From: Orychophragmus violaceus
Taxonomy: Eukaryota > Streptophyta > Magnoliopsida > Brassicales > Brassicaceae
NCBI GenBank assembly: GCA_030180135.1
Contig: CM058230.1
Coordinates: 101,857,503-101,921,502, forward strand
Direction: 5' to 3'
DNA length: 64,000 bases
Position 1 is the first letter of the stretch, and every line of letters begins with the position of its first letter. The position numbers and the translations under genes are program-made. This document shows positions 24,169-34,637 of the stretch, in pieces. A model generated the notes under the pieces. That model worked only from the letters and a program-made list of their open reading frames with translations, searched no databases and was not told where the DNA came from.

Positions 24169-25703
24169 AACTGAAATTTAGAGATAAATAGAGTTTTAGT
24201 TATTCAGTTCATAAAAGAGTAATCTTAATAACTTATAAGAAAACTCGCATTGCATTCAAAATTTCTTTGTTTAACCTCATAAGAATGCAATGATTCCGAG
24301 ACCCATGTTCAGCTAAATCCAAAGTGGGCCACTGGCCGTCACCCAGAAGTAGCTTTACTTGGTAAGCATACACACAGCTAGTTATATCCAATAACTCTCG
24401 GTTGTGAATTGGGCCCAAGGCCCAATACACCAGATGTCTCAAGGCCCGGGACTCCCGATGGCCCAGTCAAGGAAACCAATCTCTTACAGCCAAATAATCA
24501 TTAAAGTCTGGGACTCCCAATGAAATTAGTGACTATATACTACTTTACTTACGCAAAAACAGACACCTCACACTGTAAGCCATATCTGTAATTGAATAAG
24601 CGTTAAGTAGCTGACAAGATTGGGCAAGACATCCAAGCTTGATATTGGTTTTGAGGATTTTAGGTTTTCTTTCCAAAAATAGAAGATTACTATTTTGGGA
24701 AACTTACTTATTTTAGAAACTTTCTAAATCTAGAAACATGCTAAAAATAGAAATTTCTAATTTAATATTTTATTAAAGTTTTCGGTTGGGTCACAAATTA
24801 TAGGCCCAATTCTTGGCCCAAGACCACAAAATTCCAATTGGCCCAATAATTTGACATAACCGAGTCGGTTCATTAATTCTGGTCCAAGACCAAATTAACT
24901 ACTAAATCCAACTGGTTATTTACTAAACCAGACCAGCTCTAAATTATTTGGTCCAACCAAATCAAACTTAGACCAGCCTTCGGTTTAGGTTAAAATTTAA
25001 TTTTGAATTTAAATCCGGTTTAACCAGAAATTAAATAATACCAATTGTATTAAATAATTTCCAGCAAACCGCGATTTGGGTTAACCGCTTGAACCACCAA
25101 TTAAATTGGATCGGTTCGGTTAAGTCCAAAACCGGGAAGAAACACCTTGTGTTTTAGCCAATTTTGACCTAACTTGCGGTTTAAGCTAAAGCTGACAATG
25201 AACCACAATCGGTTTGATCGGTTCATTGTCGCGGGTTTGGGAAGAACGAACCACAATTATTCAAAGCTTTGAAACGTTTTTGTCTTTAGCTTAAAGACAA
25301 AAACTTGATCGATCGCTAACCAATTGACCTTTTCCAAATCGTTTGATACTTAATTCAACAATCGCTTATTCAAACGATCATGACATCACTTTTTTTATCA
25401 AACGATTCTAAACATTAACGATTCTACAAATCGTTTCTTTATTATAAAGCAAAGTCAACATGCGATTGTCTTGTTAACAATTGTTGCTTTATAATTAATT
25501 AGTTAAACAAAGTGGCCCACAACAAGACAATCAGTTGCTTTATAATTAGTTAAACTAACGACCTAGGTTTTCAAAGTTTCAATCTGGCCGTCACCAAGAC
25601 AATCTAGGTTTTCAAAGTTTCAATCAATTTTACTCATTAAAATCGATTCATCAAACTAATAAACAACCTAGTATGATCCAAAAAGCAAAAACCTAACAAC
25701 CTG
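24169..25703 (-). other. C2 leader
   Basis: About 1.5 kb between PBS and gag on the minus strand. It is non-coding, AT-rich, related to the C3 leader, and lacks the GATCG block seen in C1. Confidence 0.7.
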
Positions 25704-25715
25704 GCTCTGATACCA
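25704..25715 (-). promoter_or_regulatory. C2 primer-binding site (initiator tRNA-Met)
   Basis: GCTCTGATACCA on the plus strand is TGGTATCAGAGC in element sense, directly inside the 5' LTR. Confidence 0.9.
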
Positions 25716-25716
25716 C

Positions 25717-26361
25717 TGTTGGAATATGTTATCTCCTGGTTTAATTCTTTCAGATTAAACATATAACATAATCATCTAGGATCTAGGTGATTTGCAGTTG
25801 AATCATAAACCAGATCAGAATCATTACCTTATTATTAGCGCAGCGGATTGGTAATGAAGAGATCAATGAGAGCAGATGAGAACCGGCTCCTCCTCAGGTA
25901 TCCACCCTCTTACAAGCATCTGGATCAGGCTGCTAGACCAAGCTGGAATCTCAGAGAGAACAGAGAGAGGGACGGCCAGACCTAAAGAAATCGCAGAACC
26001 AATCTATTATCTGCGTCCCCTCTCCTTTATATAGGCCCAAGGATTAACCTAATGGCCTATTGGGCTTTTGGGCCCAAGACCCAAATCAGACAAAAGACTG
26101 TATTTTGTCTGGCCCAATTCTCTGTACAAATACAGTAAATGCCTTGCATCTTACTGTATTAATTCCTTTTAACTTTCCCGTAAGCTATGGGGGTGTGACC
26201 CTTAGGGATCATACAATACTGGCAATAAGTACTAAACTTATAGATCAAGAGCGGGCTCTAGCAAGTCATCATGACCACCCATTATTTATGACTTATGTCT
26301 GATCTCGACACTTAACATACTTTCTAGAGATAGTACAGTAGATTTCAGGACATTCCCAACA
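25717..26361 (-). repeat. C2 5' LTR
   Basis: Partner of 19427-20070; followed by TSD TTGGA. Confidence 0.93.
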
Positions 26362-26366
26362 TTGGA

Positions 26367-26777
26367 AGTATCTGAGAAACAAACAACTCCAATTCTGCAC
26401 TATAATCTGGGTATAACACATATCCTGAAAGAGCATGCAAGGAAAGGGACTGCTTGTGCAGAGAGGAATCACCTTTCAAGGTAACTAATTTCCCTGCATT
26501 CTTGAAAGCCAGCTCATGAGTTTCCCAATCAACCACACACTTACCCAACTTGCGTAACCATTGAACGCCCAAGATAACATCAACACCACCCAACTCCAAC
26601 GAAACAAAATCAGCTGCAAAACACGTTCCTTGAATTGAAAAAGAAACATGCTTACACACTCCCACAACTTCCACCATAATCCATGTTCCAAGCAATACTT
26701 GAAATTTACTAGCAGAAAGCAAAGAAAGATGAGCATCCTTGACCACCTTAGGAGCAATGAAATTATGTGTCGCTTTG
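26367..26777 (-). pseudogene. Element A aspartic protease, C-terminal part
   Basis: The minus-strand frame reads VSFSIQGTCFAADFVSLEL, then GGVDVILGVQWLRKLG and VVDWETHEL. This is the retropepsin flap and ILG.QWL motif of plant gypsy proteases. The catalytic DS motif straddles the D1 insertion and partly lies at 47215. The piece is cut at 26367 by C2 (TSD TTGGA 26362-26366). It would have cleaved the polyprotein in the particle; the altered active site suggests it no longer does. Confidence 0.85.
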
Positions 26778-27165
26778 TGATATGCTCAAAGTTTAATTCC
26801 CTAAGTTAACACTGCAAGTGTACAAGACAATTGTAGTATCTAGGGGTCAAACACAGAGACTCAAAAAATCTTACGATAGATTATAGAAATTCAGGTTAAG
26901 CTATGAAGAAATCAAAAATAAGCAGTAAATCAGAACAGAAAGTAAAATAAACAGTTGTAAGTAATAAGGCAAAGCGTCAGGGCAAGGGCGTTCTCAGAAA
27001 ATCAGGAACACAAGCTAATCAATCAATCATGATCAAATTAAGAACTGTTCTAAAACTAGAATCACAGAATTATAACAGACCAACTTTCGTTGCGAATATT
27101 ATCTATGTCAAACAACCTAGAAAGCCAACTTTCGTTGCGAATCCTAGAGTTCTAAACAAGCATTA
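26778..27165 (-). repeat. D1 3' LTR, first part
   Basis: Starts TGATATGCTC on the plus strand and breaks at CATTA, the TSD of C3. It contains two copies of CAACTTTCGTTGCGAAT (about 27081-27097 and 27126-27142). Confidence 0.9.
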
Positions 27166-27840
27166 TGTTGGGAATGTCCTGAAATCTACCGTACTATCTC
27201 TAGAAAGTATGAATAAGTGTCGAGATCAGACATAAGTCATAAATACTGGGTGATCATGATGGCTTGCTAGAGTCCGCTCATGATCTATAAGTTTAGGACT
27301 TATTACCAGTATTGTATGATCCCAAAGGGTCACACACCATAGCTAACGGGAAAGTTAAATGGAATTAATACGGTAAGATGCAATGGCATTTACTGTATTA
27401 GATCAGAGAATTGGGCCAGACAAAATACAGGCTTTTGTCTGATTTGTGTCTTGGGCCCAAAAGATTAATGAGCCATTAGTCTAATGACTTGGGCCCATTA
27501 ATGAGAGAGATAAAAATCGAAAAACCCTAAGGAAGAAATCATCTTTTGCGATTTCTTCTTGGCAGCCGCAAGCCTCTCTCTCTCAAACTCTCTCTTTTCT
27601 GATCTAATCCATCTTTTTGGTCTAGCAGCCTTCCCGGCTTGTAAGAGTGTGGATACTTGAGGAGGAGCCGATTCTCATCAGCTCTAATCTGATCTTGTCA
27701 TTACCACCAATCACTCCGCTGCAAAAGGTAAAGATCAGGTTTGTTTTATGATTCGTTTTGCAAGAACCTAGATTTGTTTAAGAATATGTGTTAGGCTGTC
27801 AATCTGAAATTGAACCTTGAAAAACACATAAAATCCAACA
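27166..27840 (+). repeat. C3 5' LTR
   Basis: TGTTGGGAATGTCC to AAATCCAACA. Differs from the 3' LTR in two positions (in the CTTCCCGG and TAGATTTG words). Confidence 0.95.
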
Positions 27841-27841
27841 G

Positions 27842-27853
27842 TGGTATCAGAGC
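27842..27853 (+). promoter_or_regulatory. C3 primer-binding site (initiator tRNA-Met)
   Basis: TGGTATCAGAGC one base after the LTR. Confidence 0.9.
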
Positions 27854-29200
27854 CAGGTTATTAGTTTCTTGTAATTTGGATCTTTTTGGGTTGTTTTAAT
27901 GTTAAGAATCGAATTTGGCTTAAGAAATTTGATTAGAACTTGAAAACCTAGAAATTGAAAAAATCGCACATGTTGTTCTTGATCGTGATTTGTGCAACAT
28001 AAGCGAATTGGGTCAAAATCTCTTATTGAATTAATAAGAATCGCTTGTTAATTAGTATATGGACAAAGTTGTTTTGTTTTTAGTGATTGTTATCAATCGT
28101 AGATTGACTTTGTTAAGATTGACTTTTTATCAAACGTTTTTACTTTTCATCATAAAGTCCATTATTGATTTTGGTTGATCGTAAGAATCATGTGATGAGA
28201 AGAATTGGTTAAAAGTCAAAATCAATTTGTCCTTAATGTATGTGATTCGATTGTTTAAATTATAAAAGGACAAAATCCTTTTGTTGTTAAGCGAGTTGCT
28301 TTATTATAATTAAAGACAATGTTGACTTTGTTAATTATTGAATCACTTTGTTAATGTTGACTTTGTATATATAATTAATCGATCGCTTTCGATTTAAAAA
28401 AAAAGTCTTGTCATGATTGTAAGAATTATTGTTAAGATTGTTAAGAATCGTTATTGTTAACAATTTGGAATAAGTCAATAATTATTTAATTAATGCGCGT
28501 GTGATTGCTTGGAATAAATGATCATGAATAGATTTTGTCCTAGTTTGAATTGGAATAAGGACAAAATCTAATTTGCTTAATGATCATAACTGAATTAATT
28601 ATTTGAATAATTATGGTTCAAGCGGTTAACCCAAATCGCGGTTTGCTGGAAATTATTTAATACATGGTATTATTTAATTTCTGGTTAAACTGGATTGAAA
28701 TTCAAAAAAAATTGAATTTTAACCTAAACCGAAGGCTGGTCTAAGTTTGATTTGGTTGGACCAAATAATTTAGAGCTGGTCTGGTTTAGTAAATAACCGA
28801 TGGTTTTGATATTTAATTTGGTCTTGGACCAGAATTAATAAACCGAATCGGTTATGTCAAATTATTGGGCCAACTGGAATTCTATGGTCTTTGGCCAAGA
28901 ATTGGACCTATAATTTGTGACCCAACCCAAAATATTTAATGAAATATTTAAATTAGAAATTTCTATTTTTAGTAAGTTACTAAATTTAGAAAGTTTCTAA
29001 AATAAGAAAGTTTCCCAAAATAGTAATCTTCTATTTTTGGAAATGAAACTTAAAATCCTCAAAAACAATATCAAGCTTGGATGTCTTTCCAATCTTGTCA
29101 GCTACTTAACGCTTATTCGATTACAGATATGGCTTACAGTGTGAGGTGTCTGTTTTCGCGTAAGTAAAGTAGTATATAGTCACTAATTTCATTGGGAGTC
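27854..29200 (+). other. C3 leader, first part
   Basis: AT-rich, non-coding, homologous to the C2 leader. Interrupted at GAGTC (29196-29200) by D2 and continues at 35863-36206. Confidence 0.75.
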
Positions 29201-30420
29201 TGATATATCATGGTTTTTACCCATTTTAGACCATGATATAGATGTGTTTTAGTGTCTTTTGTCTTTGTTTAGAGTCTTTTACAGGTTAAATCAGGATTGG
29301 AGCTAATTGGAGATATTTGGAGCATTTTGGGACTTTTGGGACGTTTTGGCCGAGAGCTTAACTCACTGTTCGTATAATTGATCATGCGTCGATCGTAGCA
29401 CTCAATGCATCGATCGATGCAGTCGCGAGATGGCCCGTACACGTCGGTTTGACAAGTATTGAAGATTTACAAAGAAGCCCAAGATAGTTCCAGTATTTAC
29501 ACAGAAGCCCCATCCGAGATTATGCCTATATAATAGAGTTTTTAGAGTTTTTATTATAAGTTTTGACATACGCTTTATAGTTGGCTTTAATAATTAAGAG
29601 CAGAGGATTTTTAGAGCTTTTGGGGCTGATCTGAACCTGATTCATCATCTGTATTTGGAGAAGATTTCGAACCCCTTTTACTCTTATTCTTTTATGCAAT
29701 TTACTTATCATATGATCATGTTTTCATTATCTATGTCTGAGTAGATTCCTAGTTAGGCTTAGGGTTTCTCACATAGGATTTCATGACTTGCTAGACTTGT
29801 TCAATTTCAGTTAAGGATTCAAACTATATCTGTTCTTCAATTTAATTGTGCTTAAAGCTAGTTCTAACCTGATCAATTAGAATCTAGATCTTAGGTTGCT
29901 AAATACGTCACGGAAGTGGGGTTTAGGAACCAGAACTAATTAAATTGGGCAATTAAACTTTGCGCAAACGGAAGTTTGGTTTAGGATAATTGTGAACATA
30001 TCAAACTTGGACTTATTGCTAGTTTAATCTGTTAGTTCTCGCAAACGGAAGTTTGGTTTGCTGCACTTAGACTTAGAGAATTATCGCAAAGGAATTTGGT
30101 TAATTCTATATCTGTGTTTTGAGTTCTAGAACTGTGCTTAATTAGATCCTTGCTGAATGAACTGTCTGCTAGTCTGATTTCCTGAGAATACCCTAGGTTT
30201 GACGCTTTTAATTACTTGCTTTCACAACCAATAATCTCTGCTACTGATTTACTTTCTTGCACTGTTTTCAATACAATCACATTGCTTATTTCTAGTATTC
30301 ATTCCCTACGGTTTGATTCTCTTGAGACCAAGTGTCCCTGTGGATTCGATAACCCTATATACTACTTTGACATTGCTGTTCACTTGCAGTTTAGTATAGG
30401 GATTAATTCTTGACCTATCA
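29201..30420 (+). repeat. D2 5' LTR
   Basis: Starts TGATATATCATGG, ends TTGACCTATCA. The first 45 bp hold an 11-bp inverted repeat TATATCATGGT/ACCATGATATA. A paired CGATCG module lies at about 29388-29428. GCAAACGGAAGTTTGG occurs twice (about 29964 and 30041), with weaker copies at 29911 and 30085. Confidence 0.95.
29527..29533 (+). promoter_or_regulatory. Probable TATA box of D2 LTR
   Basis: TATATAA in an otherwise plausible promoter position; the 3' LTR has the same at 34964-34970. Confidence 0.5.
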
Positions 30421-30426
30421 AGTTTT

Positions 30427-30444
30427 TGGCGCCGTTGCCGGGGA
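30427..30444 (+). promoter_or_regulatory. D2 primer-binding site, Athila/Tat type
   Basis: TGGCGCCGTTGCCGGGGA follows the LTR by a few bases. Athila/Tat elements share this site, usually assigned to a tRNA-Asp primer. Confidence 0.85.
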
Positions 30445-30682
30445 CTCTTTGAGTCTTCGATAGGACCGAACTTAGGGTTTTACTAGAAATTTTTCGATTT
30501 TCGTTTTTGTTTTTCGTTTTTTTTATTTTGCTAACTTTTTCTCTGTTTCTCTCTGTCGCAGGTACGAATTTCGCCTTGCGTCGATCGTTGCACCCTTGCA
30601 TCGATCGTTGCTGAGCGATTTGAGATTGAATCGATCGTTGCACTGATAGCATCGATCGTTGCTGGACGATTACAGACAGTTT

Positions 30683-33271
30683 ATGCCAACGCAGAACACT
30701 CGAAGTAATCCGAACTCGAGCTTAGTTAATCTCAACCTAGAGGAACTTGGACGTCTAGAGAGGACTATCAGAAGAGAAAAGAGAGAGAGAATGGTTCGAG
30801 AACGTCTGATCTTGATACCAGATGCTGAAGGTACCCTGAGGGACCAAGATAACAACCCGTACAATGCTGTTGGGCATCGGGTTGATGCTGAAGGGAATGT
30901 CATCCCTGATCCCCCTGAACCTGAGCTACGACCGCCAGGGCAAGCTCAAGGTAGAGAGATGGTAGTTCATGAGAGGACACTAGCTGACTACAATAGACCC
31001 GATGAGTTTCATGCAAACCGAGCAGCTCTAGTGCTTCCTGCCTTCGAGAGGAATGATTTTGAGGTAAAAACCATCTACTACCAACTGATGAGGCAGATTG
31101 CTTTTCATGGTCTTCAATCAGAGCAGCCTATGGATCACATTGACAAGTTTGAGGACATAGTCACTGGCATGAAGTATGAAGGAGTATGCCCGGACTATCT
31201 GTTCCTTAAGCTATTTCCGCACAGTCTTGCTGGAGACGCTAGTGCATGGCTGAGACAACTGGCACCTGGTCAGTATACTACTTGGGCAGCCTTAAAGAGT
31301 GAGTTCCTGCGCCACTTCTACGATGCTGCGCGCTCAGATCAGTCCAGACAGGACATACTCACTTTTTCCCAAGGAGCTGTGGAGCCTTTGACAACCGCCT
31401 GGATGAGATTTAAGCAATATCAGCGTGATTGTCCACACCATGGATTCACAGAAGTACAGCTGATTGGTATCTTCTTCAGAGGAATAGATCTTCCTTATCA
31501 GACTGCTCTGGATAATTCCAGTGATGCCAATTTCAGCACCAGAACTCCTACACAAGCTAAACGGTTGATGGAGAATCTGATTGGCAGCAACAGTTGCAAG
31601 ACGATGGATGAAAGGAGGAAGAAATCTGGTGGAACCGTAGAGAATTCTGATATAGCTAACATAAGATCCAGATTGGACACAGTTTACAATCTTCTGACAT
31701 GTAAAAAATCTGTCCACTTTGCCCAAGATGTAGAGGTGATTCAGACTGAGGAGGACACTCAGGAAGAAGATGTGAATTTCATAGGAGGTTCCGGTTTCCA
31801 AGGTAATAGATTTAACAATCAACAGGGGAACAAATTCTCAAATGGAGGACAGAATGGTGGTTTTCAGAAGACCTATGGACAAGGTACTCAGAGAACCTAT
31901 GGATCTACATCCTATCAGACTCCTCCTGCACCTACAGCCCATGAGAGCAAAATGGAGGCTATGATGGAGCAAATGATGGAAAGTCAAACCAAGCTTTCTG
32001 TAGACAACAACAAGAAGCTGGACGCTGTCTATCAGGACCTCAATGGGAAGTTTGAGACATTGAGCACTCACATGAAGCAGTTGGACACTCAGGTGAATCA
32101 GATGTCCAGCTCACTGAAAGGAAAAGGAGTTGCAGACACTCATATTAAGGCCTGGTCTGTACTGATTAATGATGGATCTTATCTAGGGGAGAAATTTGAG
32201 CTAAGTACAGCTGAGTTGGTGACTGAGGAAGAATTTTCGGATTTCTGTGAAAAACTCTCGGGTGGAAGTTGTGATGATCGCGATGCAACGATCGATACAC
32301 ATATGGCATCGATCGATGCAGGTCGTGAACAAGCAGAGAATCCGTGGGATGAAAATGAGATTGATGCAGAACTAGCCCGCCTATTCCCTGATACATCTGA
32401 AATCACTCCAGAGGATGTTTATGCACGAGCTATTTGGCACTGTCCCAAGGTGTCTGAAGTGATTAAACAAGAGATTGAAGAGCTGAAAAGGCTAGAAAAG
32501 AGTGGTGAAGACTTGGAAGAAATTCCATCATCTGATGATCCACCTTATCATCCATGTGTTCAGAAATATTTGAACAAGATGTTGCCATTAGATGAAGAGC
32601 TGAGAGAATGGGTGATAATAGTTCCTCAGAATATTAGTGATGTTCTGTTAACTAAGGTCCCAAAGAAACTGCCTGATCCTGGAGTCTTTGTACTTGATTG
32701 TTCTATCTTTGAAGATAGTTTTAGGCGTTCTCTGTGTGATTTAGGAGCTGCTGGGAGCATAATGCCTTACTCTGTGGCAGAGAAGCTGGGTATGTTGGAT
32801 TTTGCTCCTACTAGGACACGTCTTATCCTAGCTGATCAGTCCATGCGAGTTCCTGAAGGGCTCCTTATTGATATTCCGGTAAGAGTTGGAAACTACTTGG
32901 TTCCAACAGACTTCCTTGTGCTGAAATATAACTGTGATCCGGATGAAGCTTTATTGCTTGGGAGACCATTCTTGGCTACAGCAGGAGCTGTGATTGATGT
33001 TAGACAGAGTCTAATAGACCTCCGCCTGGGAGATGAGACACTGCGATACGAGATGGAGAAGCTGCGGAAGCCACTGATAGATGGACAGACTTTCAAGATC
33101 TTGGAAGCAGATGATGAGCAGCTGAATGAGACTGTGATAATAGATCCTGGAGCGCATTTTACTCCATCTTTTCTTGGACTGAAGCATTCTGCAACAGCCT
33201 ATTCTCCGCCATGGATGAGGAGACTTGAACAGAGACAGAAAAAGTCTCTGTCAGGATCTTCCGGAGCCTAA
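30683..33271 (+). CDS. D2 gag-protease polyprotein, 862 aa
   Basis: Starts at the first in-frame ATG, 30683 (MPTQNTRSNPNSSLVNLNLE); the frame is open slightly upstream but only with non-ATG codons. Order: charged N-terminus, RTLADYNRPDEFHANRAAL, gag core (HPHSLAGDASAWL-like LFPHSLAGDASAWLRQ, FLRHFYDAARSDQSRQDIL, CPHHGFTEVQLIGIFFRG), a Q/G-rich linker, a coiled-coil-like KLDAVYQDLNGKFETLS stretch, the CGATCG-encoded DATIDTHMASIDAGRE, and an aspartic protease at about residue 685 (SLCDLGAAGSIMPYS, ILADQS, LLGRPFLATAGAVIDV). The active site is DLG, as in Athila elements. The frame is intact and the LTRs nearly identical, so it is probably still expressible. No polymerase follows. Confidence 0.92.
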   Translation: MPTQNTRSNPNSSLVNLNLEELGRLERTIRREKRERMVRERLILIPDAEGTLRDQDNNPYNAVGHRVDAEGNVIPDPPEPELRPPGQAQGREMVVHERTLADYNRPDEFHANRAALVLPAFERNDFEVKTIYYQLMRQIAFHGLQSEQPMDHIDKFEDIVTGMKYEGVCPDYLFLKLFPHSLAGDASAWLRQLAPGQYTTWAALKSEFLRHFYDAARSDQSRQDILTFSQGAVEPLTTAWMRFKQYQRDCPHHGFTEVQLIGIFFRGIDLPYQTALDNSSDANFSTRTPTQAKRLMENLIGSNSCKTMDERRKKSGGTVENSDIANIRSRLDTVYNLLTCKKSVHFAQDVEVIQTEEDTQEEDVNFIGGSGFQGNRFNNQQGNKFSNGGQNGGFQKTYGQGTQRTYGSTSYQTPPAPTAHESKMEAMMEQMMESQTKLSVDNNKKLDAVYQDLNGKFETLSTHMKQLDTQVNQMSSSLKGKGVADTHIKAWSVLINDGSYLGEKFELSTAELVTEEEFSDFCEKLSGGSCDDRDATIDTHMASIDAGREQAENPWDENEIDAELARLFPDTSEITPEDVYARAIWHCPKVSEVIKQEIEELKRLEKSGEDLEEIPSSDDPPYHPCVQKYLNKMLPLDEELREWVIIVPQNISDVLLTKVPKKLPDPGVFVLDCSIFEDSFRRSLCDLGAAGSIMPYSVAEKLGMLDFAPTRTRLILADQSMRVPEGLLIDIPVRVGNYLVPTDFLVLKYNCDPDEALLLGRPFLATAGAVIDVRQSLIDLRLGDETLRYEMEKLRKPLIDGQTFKILEADDEQLNETVIIDPGAHFTPSFLGLKHSATAYSPPWMRRLEQRQKKSLSGSSGA

Positions 33272-34637
33272 AAGATCTTGCGCGTCCGGTCAAGCTATTG
33301 ACCTTAAACAAGCGCTGGGTGGGAGGCAACCCACCGATAGGTACTAGTGTTTTTCTTTTTAATTTTTGGTGTTTTTGTTAGGATTTTACGTTTGTTTTTG
33401 TTTCTGGTGCAGTCATGTTTGCAGGTCTCGGATTAAATCGCAGTGCAGCGATCGATGCATTTCTGCATCGATCGTCACAACACGAAAGGAATCGCATTGC
33501 AGCGATCGTTGCGGTCCTGAGCAACGATCGACCATACACGAAAGTCGCCAAGTAACGGTCGATGCATCTAATGCACCGATCGATGCTGTGCGACAGAGGT
33601 AACCCGACAGACATAAACTCACCTTTTCAATTTTTTTTTTATTTTCTTTTTACCGATCCTTCGCTGGACACTACTGGGGACAGTGTGTCTTAAGTGTAGG
33701 GGAGGTGCTACTGACGTTTATCTTTCTGTTTTCTTAAGAGTCAGTCCGTTTTTCAAAATTTTTTGGTTTATTGAGTCAAAATTGTTTAAGTAAGAAACTA
33801 TGATTTTCTGAGGAGATTTACAAAACTTGCAGGAACTTAAGTAACCATTGGGATGAAGTTGCAGGATCTATCTCTGACTATTAGAAAACCCCATCACAGA
33901 TCAACCTACTGGGAACACCCACATCGCTTCAGGTATCAGAGGATCCTTTACTGACTTCACCCCTAATACTGACTTAGATTTCTCACCTAAGGGCTTGGTA
34001 TGCTTTATGTCGGATTCCCTGTTAGTTCTGACACAGCCTGTAAACCTGTCCTATTTAGTCCCCTTCTCCCCTTCTATAAAGTAAAAAAAAAAAAAAGATA
34101 ATAAACTGAGGATGAGTTAGTAACTCCGAAGTGGTCATGGGAATGGTAGCAAACACTATTTTCTCTCATGTGATCCATGGAATGTGTCCAAAGTACACCC
34201 CATAACGGGAAGAACACTGATAAAAAAAATAAAATGATACCCAATGTGGGAAAAATCAGTTGTTAAAGAAGGGAAAGAGAAGAAAGGGACTAGAGAAAGA
34301 TAGTATGGTGGTCTAGAGCTGATTAGGTAAGAATCCATGTGCCTTTAGATCGATACTCCTTAGGTGAGACCGCACTTAAATACTTGCAGAAGTCAGTAGG
34401 GAGAATTTGAATGCTTGAATGTGATTGTGGAGTTTACCTAGGACAGTTGTTAAGTGTGGGGGAAGTACATGTTGGTCTTGATATCCTGTGATTGATTCTT
34501 TCAGTGGTTTACTAAGGGGAATCTGAGTATTGTAGCTTCTAAGATGAAATGAGTTTCTGAAGAGTTTTCAAACCTCTTCACCATGTTTTAGTTCTATGTT
34601 TTGCTTGAGGGCAAGCAAAGGCTAAGTGTGGGGGAGT
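33272..34637 (+). other. D2 3' non-coding region and PPT
   Basis: Three CGATCG pair modules lie at 33433-33600. A hairpin TGGGT/ACCCA around GGGAGGCA lies at 33316-33333. Further on is a block shared with D1 (34175-34196 and surroundings). A TTGCTTG/CAAGCAA stem (34601-34618) precedes the polypurine tract GTGTGGGGGAGT (about 34626-34637), which abuts the LTR. Confidence 0.8.

Larger units (their letters stand above)
19427..26361 (-). mobile_element. C2: Ty1/copia element with intact gag and ruined pol
   Basis: 6,935 bp, minus orientation, TSD TTGGA (19422-19426, 26362-26366). LTRs are 644 and 645 bp, differing at about five substitutions and one indel. PBS complement GCTCTGATACCA is at 25704-25715 and PPT complement ATCTCCCACTT at 20071-20081. 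Gag is one open frame; pol is only recognisable as scattered remnants. Its LTR is a sister subfamily of C3 and more distantly of C1. It sits in the protease-RT region of element A. Confidence 0.93.

Noticed and set aside
30578..33600. CGATCG repeats considered as a CRISPR-like or minisatellite array
   Set aside because: Units are dispersed, paired and imperfect, without regular spacers, and the genome is plant nuclear. Kept as a regulatory-module finding instead.
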